Below, piece by piece: positions 33,909 to 40,277 of a stretch of 64,000 nucleotides of DNA; the stretch's first letter is position 1; the number at the start of each line of letters is the position of its first letter. The DNA is taken from positions 30,815 to 94,814 of the forward strand of contig CAADGV010000045.1 of assembly GCA_900696645.1 (NCBI GenBank). Direction: 5' to 3'. The stretch comes from an uncultured Chlorobiota bacterium. GTDB lineage: Bacteria; Bacteroidota; Ignavibacteria; UBA10030; UBA6906. The notes under the pieces are model-generated. The model made no database searches and was not told where the DNA came from. It worked only from the letters and a program-made list of their open reading frames with translations. The translations under genes and the position numbers were made by a program.

Positions 33909-35531
33909 TTACTTGAGCAGTAGCATCTTCATCGTTTGAGAATGTTGCCCGCTTTGCAGCCGGTAGAAATATACGCCGCCTCCCAGTCCGTATGCGTCGA
34001 ATGCCCTCGAGTGATTTCCGGCCTGCAAGCGTTCATCGACAAGAGTCGAAACCTCTCTACCGAGAACGTCATAAATCCTGAGCGTAACGTCACCCCCTTC
34101 AGCCAACCTGAAACTGATTTGCGTTGTCGGATTGAAAGGGTTTGGAAAATTCTGCAACAGTTCAAAGGCCGACGGCAGGGCCGATTCATCAACGTTGAGT
34201 GCAACAAGATCAATCGGGCATGCCCACATCTGATAAATGCCGGACGAATTATCCATCCAAATCGGCCACAACGTTGTACCGACAGACGTCATCCCGATGT
34301 TGTCTGCAAGGTTCAGTGCTACGAAGGATGGTTTGAAGCGTTGAGTTCCAATCGGATGGTCGCTCCAAGTATCGCCCCCATCAGTCGACCTTGAGAGGTA
34401 TACACCCGTTGAATCGGGTGTGGTGTCTCTATCGTCGTAGTAGATCACATTGATTCCGCCACCATCATCGATATGAATCGCAGGAAAGAACTGCGTCTTT
34501 CCGTTATTCAGCGGGTCCTGGTTAACGCGTATGCCGCCCGACCATGTGTGTCCGTTATTCGATGATCGGTTTAGGATGATATCCGGATCGGATCCGGCAG
34601 GCAACAAATTCCGTTGTGTTGTCACAATGTATATCCACCCATGACGCGGGCCGCCCGTGTTATCGGTATCGATCTTGGGCAAGCCGTTGACTCGGATATT
34701 TCCCTTTTGCGGAAACGTGCCTTGAATGCCGTTTACATCGAAGGCATTTTCGCTGATTGACCAATTCGCTCCGCCGTCCGTAGACGTGGCAAAACCGACA
34801 AAATCCTCGATATAAGGGGAGATATTTACCACCCTCGCCCAGCAAAGACTAGTTCTTCCGTTTGGGCCGATTGAAAGCTCTGCACCTTGACTTCGTGGCG
34901 ACGGTGAATTGACCTGCGCCGGTGCTGACCAGTTGGCCCCGCCGTCATCCGTGTACGAGTAGTAGACAGGATAGGGACTGGAAAGTCGAACCCACGCGGC
35001 ATAAGAGCGACCGTAGAAGCTGCTGGCGGGAATTATGTCGGAAACCAAAGAAGCCCGATCGGCATCTTGGGAGGTAATGGTCCTTTGTGAGGACCACGTA
35101 AGGCCAAGGTCTGTCGAGGAATGGAAGTAGATTCCCGTCGGCGGGCCAGGAAATCCATAGCGGGTTAGAAGAAATGTGCCGTTTTTATCAATTGCAATGG
35201 CAGGGTCTCCGCGATGAAAAGAGATGGGTGCCCCTGTGCAGGTATCGTTTCCCCTCCAAGTCTGTCCGGCATTTGTGGAAACATATATGCCCTCGCTTGT
35301 GAATCCACTGCCAAGATTGATAGTGCTTGCACTGGCGAACAGTATGTTCGAATTCAACGGGTGTCGAACAACGAATGTTTCGGTTTGCATTACGTTGCTC
35401 GGGTAAACTCTAAACGGCTGGCCGACACGTAATGATTGAGCCTGAACGATGTCTGTGCCGATGCCGCTTACCAATATCATGGCTGCAAGCAGGGCGAGAA
35501 AGCTGAAATGTGATGTTGTACTTCTAATCAT
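33909..35531 (-). CDS. Secreted Asp-box (sialidase-like propeller) protein with T9SS sorting domain
   Basis: 540 residues from the ATG at 35531, which has AAAGGATT upstream; the longer frame to 35687 has no signal-like start. Signal peptide 'FSFLALLAAMILVSGIGTDIVQAQS'. Asp-boxes: 'STNAGQTW', 'STDLGLTW', 'YTDDGGANW', 'TSTDGGANW', 'SSNNGHTW' and 'STDGGDTW', giving one six-bladed propeller with the 'DPAIAIDKNGTFLLTRYG' type opening seen in exo-sialidase-like proteins. C-terminal T9SS domain: 'FELLQNFPNPFNPTTQISF', 'IYDVLGREVSTLV', 'GLGGGVYFYRL', 'TMKMLLLK'. Note 'QNFPNPFNP' with Phe for Tyr. Third Asp-box T9SS protein within 9 kb. Confidence 0.85.
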   Translation of the reverse strand: MIRSTTSHFSFLALLAAMILVSGIGTDIVQAQSLRVGQPFRVYPSNVMQTETFVVRHPLNSNILFASASTINLGSGFTSEGIYVSTNAGQTWRGNDTCTGAPISFHRGDPAIAIDKNGTFLLTRYGFPGPPTGIYFHSSTDLGLTWSSQRTITSQDADRASLVSDIIPASSFYGRSYAAWVRLSSPYPVYYSYTDDGGANWSAPAQVNSPSPRSQGAELSIGPNGRTSLCWARVVNISPYIEDFVGFATSTDGGANWSISENAFDVNGIQGTFPQKGNIRVNGLPKIDTDNTGGPRHGWIYIVTTQRNLLPAGSDPDIILNRSSNNGHTWSGGIRVNQDPLNNGKTQFFPAIHIDDGGGINVIYYDDRDTTPDSTGVYLSRSTDGGDTWSDHPIGTQRFKPSFVALNLADNIGMTSVGTTLWPIWMDNSSGIYQMWACPIDLVALNVDESALPSAFELLQNFPNPFNPTTQISFRLAEGGDVTLRIYDVLGREVSTLVDERLQAGNHSRAFDAYGLGGGVYFYRLQSGQHSQTMKMLLLK

Positions 35532-35860
35532 TACACCAATCCTTTTTGTATTGATTTCCGGCAGACGAGAGACGTTGAAAGAGGGTGATATACTGCAATA
35601 AGTGTAAGACACTCTCCAATAAGATGCAAACATACGGCAACGTTTTTTTGACGGTGGAGGAAAACGAAACACATCGCCTGATGTCATGCAATTTTCTTAC
35701 ACACGAACAGGAATGAGTGACAGGTGAGCAGATGCAGAAATCCGCATTTGAGCAACAGAATCAGCAGTACAGTGTGTTTCGAGACTGGCAGGTGTTTTGC
35801 ATTGGATGTTTTACCACTTAATATTTTCAAATCTGATTCACCTTCAGAAAGGAAAGAAAA
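35532..35860. other. Divergent intergenic region (329 bp)
   Basis: No gene recognised. On the minus strand the box TATGTTTG (plus-strand 35634 down to 35627) matches the Bacteroidota -7 element for the Asp-box gene, about 100 bases before its ATG, but no TTG lies at the right distance. On the plus strand the region holds a sigma-54-type promoter (35786-35801) pointing at the 69-residue gene. Confidence 0.4.
35786..35801 (+). promoter_or_regulatory. Sigma-54 (RpoN) promoter candidate
   Basis: TGGCAGGTGTTTTGCA: GG (35787-35788), exactly 10 bases, GC (35799-35800), with TGGCA and TTGCA both matching the -24/-12 consensus. Predicted start is ~12 bases later, ~48 bases before the ATG at 35861. 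Confidence 0.6.
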
Positions 35861-36070
35861 ATGAGGCTTCAGCAGATAGTTGGCAGAGCATCTGTTTCAG
35901 ATCTTGTGCGTCAGCGACTTGAAGGCAGCTACTTCCATAGTGCCCAATCAGCGGAAAAAGTTCTTCAGAGGGAGTTTCCCAACCACGTCATCAAGCGGGA
36001 GCCCGGAAAGCTCGCGGTTCAAGTGAAGGACAGGAGTTTTGCGGTTGCCGTGTTTCGTGAGTTGCAATGA
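35861..36070 (+). CDS. Hypothetical 69-residue protein
   Basis: Good ribosome binding site (AAAGGAAAG) 5-6 bases before the ATG. The product is small, soluble and basic: helical N-terminus 'MRLQQIVGRASVSDLVRQRLEGSYFHSAQSAEKVLQREFPNH'-like in character, then two strands 'HVIKREPGKLAVQVKD' and 'SFAVAVFREL'. No family recognised. The helical-then-beta layout resembles small DNA- or protein-binding domains, for instance the DciA-like 'helix plus KH-type' style, but that is only an impression. Its sigma-54-type promoter suggests condition-dependent expression. It is followed 78 bases later by the PagL-like gene, possibly on the same transcript. Confidence 0.6.
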   Translation: MRLQQIVGRASVSDLVRQRLEGSYFHSAQSAEKVLQREFPNHVIKREPGKLAVQVKDRSFAVAVFRELQ

Positions 36071-36148
36071 TGTGACGCCGTTACTTGCTTTTATTTCAAT
36101 AGCTCCATAATTTTGCCCCAGTACTTTGTTCGTATTGGATACGCAACT

Positions 36149-36715
36149 ATGCAACCGAGCCGAATTCGCCATCATTCGGTTATCATATTCCTTCTAAGCT
36201 TCCTCCTCTTCTCGCCGGATGATAAGTCTGCAAAGGCCCAGTTTTCCGCCGACAAAATCGAAGTTCGTGTCGGAAAAGGCTGGTCAATAACCACACCGGG
36301 CTTGAGGAGTGTCTACCTCTCCGTGCCGTCGCGCAGGCTCGACGAAATCAGTTCGTCCGTCAACCTCTATCTGAACCAAAGTGTCACGCTCATCGAGCAA
36401 CATCGCCATGTCGAATACATCGTCGGGGCGGCCCCAATGGTATTGTTTGAGTTGGGGATCGACTTTCCCCGAGTTTCTTTCGAAGCCGGGGTCGGGGCGA
36501 ACTACATCAGCATAAGGGAAATTGACGGAAGACGGCTCGGCAGCAACTTTCTCTTTAGCCCCACTTTCAGCGCCGGGATCGAAGTCCCGTGGCTGAGCAA
36601 CGTCATCGGGGTTCACTATTCGTTCAGGCACCTTTCCAATGCGGGATTGTTTGAAGATAATGACGGGGTGAATTTCCAGTACATCATCTTCTCGATGACA
36701 TTCGGCAGTTTCTGA
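36149..36715 (+). CDS. PagL-like lipid A deacylase / acyloxyacyl hydrolase family outer-membrane protein
   Basis: 188 residues from the ATG at 36149 (another ATG at 36113). Signal peptide 'VIIFLLSFLLFSPDDKSAKAQ' followed by alternating beta strands expected of an 8-stranded barrel. The C-terminal block 'YSFRHLSNAGLFEDNDGVNFQYIIFSMTFGSF' carries the family's H-x-S-N-A motif and ends in Phe, as outer-membrane barrels do. PagL removes the 3-O acyl chain from lipid A. The catalytic Glu of Pseudomonas PagL is 12 residues after the Ser; in a gapless comparison this position is Asn here, so activity is uncertain. Confidence 0.75.
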   Translation: MQPSRIRHHSVIIFLLSFLLFSPDDKSAKAQFSADKIEVRVGKGWSITTPGLRSVYLSVPSRRLDEISSSVNLYLNQSVTLIEQHRHVEYIVGAAPMVLFELGIDFPRVSFEAGVGANYISIREIDGRRLGSNFLFSPTFSAGIEVPWLSNVIGVHYSFRHLSNAGLFEDNDGVNFQYIIFSMTFGSF

Positions 36716-36806
36716 ACCCTCGCGTTTCTGCCAACTTGCTAATCTGCACCTCATTCGCTATCGTTTTACAGAGCTTTCCTCATCCCCCATCAATCCAGAG
36801 CATCAC

Positions 36807-38153
36807 ATGATAATCCGACTTTTACTTCTGGTTCTGATGTATGCTCTCTGCATTTCAGGAGCGCAAACGCAAACCCGAACCGTTACTCATGAAAGCGTCA
36901 AAGCCGAATTCCTTCACGCGTGGAATGCTTACAAGCAGTATGCTTGGGGGCATGATGCGCTGAAGCCTCTAAGCATGAAACCGCATAACTGGTACGGAAC
37001 CTCGCTTCTCATGACACCTGTTGATGCATTCGATACAATGATGCTGATGGGATTGAAGGAGGAAGCCGCAGAAGCCAAGAAGTTAATTCTGGAGAATCTT
37101 TCGTTCGACAAGAATATCGAAGTTCAGAGTTTCGAAATCACCATCCGGCTTTTGGGCGGACTTCTTTCCGCGTATCAGATGGATGGGGATGAAAGATTCT
37201 TGATATTGGCAGAGGATTTAGGCAACCGGCTGTTGCCGGTATTTAATTCTTCGACGGGAATGCCGTACCGGTTTGTTCATTTTCAAACGGGAAAGATTCG
37301 CGATTCACTCAACAATCCGGCGGAAATCGGCACATGCCTGATTGAATTCGGGACACTGAGCAAGTTGACTGGCAAGCCCGTTTACTACGACAAAGCAAAG
37401 AATGCCCTTGTCCAGCTTTACAACCGCCGCTCAGAGATCGGATTGGTAGGCTCACTTATTAATGTTGAAACAGGCGAGTGGGTCCGAACAACAAGTCACA
37501 TTGCCGGCGGAATTGATTCGTACTACGAGTATCTCCTGAAGGCCGCGCTGTTGTTCGACGATGACGAGTGCAGAACAATGTGGGAGGATGCTCTTCGTTC
37601 CGTCAATGAGTATCTGTCGGATTCAACGCATGGCGGACTCTGGTACGGGCAGGCCGATATGTATACGGGCAAGCGAACAGGAACAACCTTCGGCTCGCTT
37701 GATGCATTTTTTCCCGCTGTGCTTGCGATGGGAGGAGACCTTGAACGGGCCGCGAAGTTGCAAGAGTCTTGCCTTAAGATGTGGAATCTTCACGGCATCG
37801 AGCCGGAAAGGATTGATTACGCAAAGATGGCCGTTACGAGACCACAGTATTACCTGCGTCCCGAAATCATCGAATCTGCATACTACCTCCACCACTACAC
37901 ACGCGACGAAGCGTATCTGAAAATGGGGGAGACCTTCTTTGACGGACTCGTGAACCATTGCAGAACTGAAGCCGGCTACGCCTATCTTGAAGACGTCGTT
38001 GTGAAAAAGCAAGGCGACGATATGGAAAGCTTCTTCCTTGCCGAAACATTGAAATATCTCTACCTGCTGTTCGCTCCCGCCGACACACTCCCTTTTGAGG
38101 ATGTCATCTTCAACACGGAAGCTCATCCCATTCGCAAGACGTGGAAGTACTAA
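36807..38153 (+). CDS. Glycoside hydrolase family 47 (alpha-1,2-mannosidase-like), exported
   Basis: 448 residues with signal peptide 'LLLLVLMYALCISGAQTQ'. The (alpha/alpha)7 barrel blocks of GH47 are clear in order: 'FLHAWNAYKQYAWGHDALKPLS', 'TPVDAFDTMMLMGL', 'VQSFEITIRLLGGLLSAYQ', 'NPAEIGTCLIEFGTLSKLTG', 'AGGIDSYYEYLLKA', 'YYLRPEIIESAYYL', 'DDMESFFLAETLKYLYLLF' and 'VIFNTEAHPI', the last with the Thr that binds the catalytic calcium. These place the general acid, base and Ca2+ ligands as in the family. GH47 is mainly eukaryotic (ER/Golgi N-glycan trimming); bacterial members are few. Likely trims alpha-1,2-mannose outside the inner membrane. Start ATG at 36807; no other glycan genes adjacent. 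Confidence 0.9.
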   Translation: MIIRLLLLVLMYALCISGAQTQTRTVTHESVKAEFLHAWNAYKQYAWGHDALKPLSMKPHNWYGTSLLMTPVDAFDTMMLMGLKEEAAEAKKLILENLSFDKNIEVQSFEITIRLLGGLLSAYQMDGDERFLILAEDLGNRLLPVFNSSTGMPYRFVHFQTGKIRDSLNNPAEIGTCLIEFGTLSKLTGKPVYYDKAKNALVQLYNRRSEIGLVGSLINVETGEWVRTTSHIAGGIDSYYEYLLKAALLFDDDECRTMWEDALRSVNEYLSDSTHGGLWYGQADMYTGKRTGTTFGSLDAFFPAVLAMGGDLERAAKLQESCLKMWNLHGIEPERIDYAKMAVTRPQYYLRPEIIESAYYLHHYTRDEAYLKMGETFFDGLVNHCRTEAGYAYLEDVVVKKQGDDMESFFLAETLKYLYLLFAPADTLPFEDVIFNTEAHPIRKTWKY

Positions 38154-38174
38154 TGTCATATACCTGCATGCCGT

Positions 38175-39059
38175 ATGCCCTTTCTCGGTGAGTTGAGCGC
38201 CCTTCTGACCGCATGCTTCTGGTCCGGCAGTGCATTGGTTTTCGCGTCGGCTACAAAGCGGGCGGGTTCGTTCGATGTCAACATCACCCGCCTCATTCTG
38301 GCAACAGTATATCTTGTTCTGCTCATTGTTGTGCTTCAGTTGAATATTCACCTTTCCGGCTCACAGATTCTGAATCTCGCGATCAGCGGCGTGATCGGGC
38401 TTTCGTTGGGCGATACATTTCTGTTTCGTGCGTTTCAGGAGATCGGGGCACGGGTGACAATGCTGATCATGTCGCTTGCGCCCGCCATTGCTGCTATGCT
38501 TGCGTACTTCGTTCTTGGCGAAACTATCCCGATGATGGGAATAATCGGGATTGCAATTACCGTTGCGGGGATTGGCATTGTTGTGCTCGACCGGAGAACC
38601 GAGCAGGCAACCATCATCACAACGCTGGGCCTCGCGCTTGCATTACTGGCAGCAGTCGGGCAGGGTGCCGGACTCGTCTTTGCGAAGATGGCATTTCAAG
38701 AAGGAGACGTAAACGGATTCGTTGCCACGGCAATACGGATTGTTGCTTCATTGGTTGTGCTGCTTCCTGTCGCTGTGATGACGAAGCGCTACGCATCTCC
38801 GTGGAAACTCTTCCGCGACGACCGGACGGCTTTCAAGCTCACGGCGCTCGGATCTGTGCTGGGGCCGTTTCTCGGAATTTCCTTCAGCCTTTTCGCAATC
38901 GAACATACAAAGGTCGGCATAGCGGCAACCATCATGGCGATTGTACCGATTCTTATGCTGCCGCTTGTCCGATATATCTACAAAGAAAGACTGACGTGGC
39001 GTGCCATTGTCGGGGCAGTAGTCGCGGTTGCTGGGGTTGGCGTACTGTTTTTGAGATAG
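38175..39059 (+). CDS. EamA/DMT-family transporter
   Basis: 294 residues with ten membrane helices and the two EamA repeats: 'GELSALLTACFWSGSALVFASATKR', 'SGVIGLSLGDTFLFRAFQEIGARVTMLIMSLAPAIAAMLAYFVLGETI' and in the second half 'LGSVLGPFLGISFSLFAIEHTKVGIAATIMAIVPILMLPLVRYIYKERLTWRAIVGAVVAVAGVGVLFL'. Substrate unknown. It starts 21 bases after the GH47 stop, so the two may share a transcript, but the link is only by position. Sequence is clearly different from the EamA protein at 21252-22160. Confidence 0.88.
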   Translation: MPFLGELSALLTACFWSGSALVFASATKRAGSFDVNITRLILATVYLVLLIVVLQLNIHLSGSQILNLAISGVIGLSLGDTFLFRAFQEIGARVTMLIMSLAPAIAAMLAYFVLGETIPMMGIIGIAITVAGIGIVVLDRRTEQATIITTLGLALALLAAVGQGAGLVFAKMAFQEGDVNGFVATAIRIVASLVVLLPVAVMTKRYASPWKLFRDDRTAFKLTALGSVLGPFLGISFSLFAIEHTKVGIAATIMAIVPILMLPLVRYIYKERLTWRAIVGAVVAVAGVGVLFLR

Positions 39060-39138
39060 AAGGGATGCCGTAAAGATGGAATTCTATCGAGAGGTTTTGT
39101 ACTTTGAAGTAGTCGAATAATGCATCAGGAGTGGAAAA

Positions 39139-39372
39139 ATGAATAAATGGGACGATCGCATTGTTGTTGACCCTGCGATTCTTGTGGGGAAGCCGCTGGT
39201 AAAGGGAACCCGAATTGCCGTGGAATTCGTCGTTGATCTGCTGGCTCAAGGATGGGACGAAGCTGCCATATTGCAGAATTATCCCGGTCTGACGCACGAT
39301 GATATTCAGGCATGCCTTGGCTATGCGAGTGCACGGTTACGAGATGAGAAAATATATCCCTTGGCTTCCTGA
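39139..39372 (+). CDS. DUF433 family protein (putative antitoxin)
   Basis: 77 residues with the DUF433 pattern: 'WDDRIVVDPAILVGKPLVKGTRIAVEFVVDLLAQGWDEAAILQNYPGLTHDDIQACLGYAS'. DUF433 proteins are small helix-turn-helix-like proteins often paired with DUF5615 PIN-like proteins, and such pairs are regarded as toxin-antitoxin candidates. Here the DUF5615 gene starts 8 bases after its stop, and a GGAG sits before the ATG. Confidence 0.85.
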   Translation: MNKWDDRIVVDPAILVGKPLVKGTRIAVEFVVDLLAQGWDEAAILQNYPGLTHDDIQACLGYASARLRDEKIYPLAS

Positions 39373-39380
39373 GAACTATT

Positions 39381-39743
39381 GTGAGAATTCTTGCAAACGA
39401 GAATCTTCCTGCCGCGGCAGTCATAGCCTTGAGGGAGGCGGGACATGATGTTACTTGGGTTCGAGAAGAATCGCCCGGGGAGTCTGATACAGCAATTCTT
39501 GATCGGGCCCAACGGGAAGAACGGATACTTCTAACTTTCGATAAGGATTTTGGTGAACTTGCGTTTCGATTGCGTCTTCCATCATTGCAGGGCATCATTC
39601 TTCTTAGGATTTCTGCTCCCTCGCCGGAACATGTCGCGACGAAGTCTGTTGAAGCAATTTCTACCCGGACTGATTGGCACAGTCACTTTTCAGTTATTGA
39701 GGACAACCGAATACGAATGACCCGCTTGCCAAGAAACCGTTGA
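39381..39743 (+). CDS. DUF5615 PIN-like protein (putative toxin)
   Basis: 120 residues: 'RILANENLPAAAVIALREAGHDVTWVRE' at the start and 'DTAILDRAQREERILLTFDKDFGELAFR' in the middle, the DUF5615/Mut7-C-like PIN fold. The canonical first Asp is 'ANENL' (Glu/Asn) here, with Asp residues kept in 'ESDTAIL' and 'TFDKDFG'. Likely an RNase-type toxin with the DUF433 protein as partner; this is inferred from gene pairing and fold. Confidence 0.85.
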   Translation: MRILANENLPAAAVIALREAGHDVTWVREESPGESDTAILDRAQREERILLTFDKDFGELAFRLRLPSLQGIILLRISAPSPEHVATKSVEAISTRTDWHSHFSVIEDNRIRMTRLPRNR

Positions 39744-39765
39744 TTTCCGCAATTGATCAATCTCC

Positions 39766-40251
39766 ATGAACTACATCCGCTTAATCGTCAGTATCGTTTT
39801 GTGCCAGAGTGCCGGGATGATAGCCGCAATCCTCACAGCGCAATCTGTTCAAACTTGGTATCCGACACTTCTCAAGCCATCGTTTAATCCGCCCAATTGG
39901 CTGTTCGGTCCGGTGTGGATTGTTCTCTACCTGATGATGGGAATTGCGCTGTACCTTGTCTGGCAAAGAAGCTCAACGGGTCAGAACGTGCAAACAGCGG
40001 TGATCTTTTTCATCATTCAACTTGTTCTCAATGCTGCCTGGTCGTTGATTTTCTTTGGGTTACAGTCGCCGTTCTGGGCATTCGTCGAGATTGTTGTCTT
40101 GTGGGTTGCCATACTCATTACCATCATTCTTTTCTGGGAAATCTCCCGCACAGCCTCATACCTTCTTGTTCCGTATATTCTCTGGGTTACGTTCGCCGCG
40201 ATTCTCAACTTCTCCATTTGGAGATTGAACGCAGCCGGCCCGACCGTTTAA
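39766..40251 (+). CDS. TspO/MBR family tryptophan-rich membrane protein
   Basis: 161 residues, five membrane helices. Signature 'WYPTLLKPSFNPPNWLFGPVWIVLYLMMGIALYLVW' and 'QLVLNAAWSLIFFGLQSPFWAFVEIVVLWVAILITI', ending in 'YILWVTFAAILNFSIWRLN'. TspO binds porphyrins and cholesterol-like ligands and is tied to oxidative stress and tetrapyrrole handling. Runs in the same direction as the DUF5615 gene (22 bases) and hrpB (26 bases downstream). Confidence 0.93.
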   Translation: MNYIRLIVSIVLCQSAGMIAAILTAQSVQTWYPTLLKPSFNPPNWLFGPVWIVLYLMMGIALYLVWQRSSTGQNVQTAVIFFIIQLVLNAAWSLIFFGLQSPFWAFVEIVVLWVAILITIILFWEISRTASYLLVPYILWVTFAAILNFSIWRLNAAGPTV

Positions 40252-40277
40252 TCAAATCTCTCACAATCCTCTTCTGA

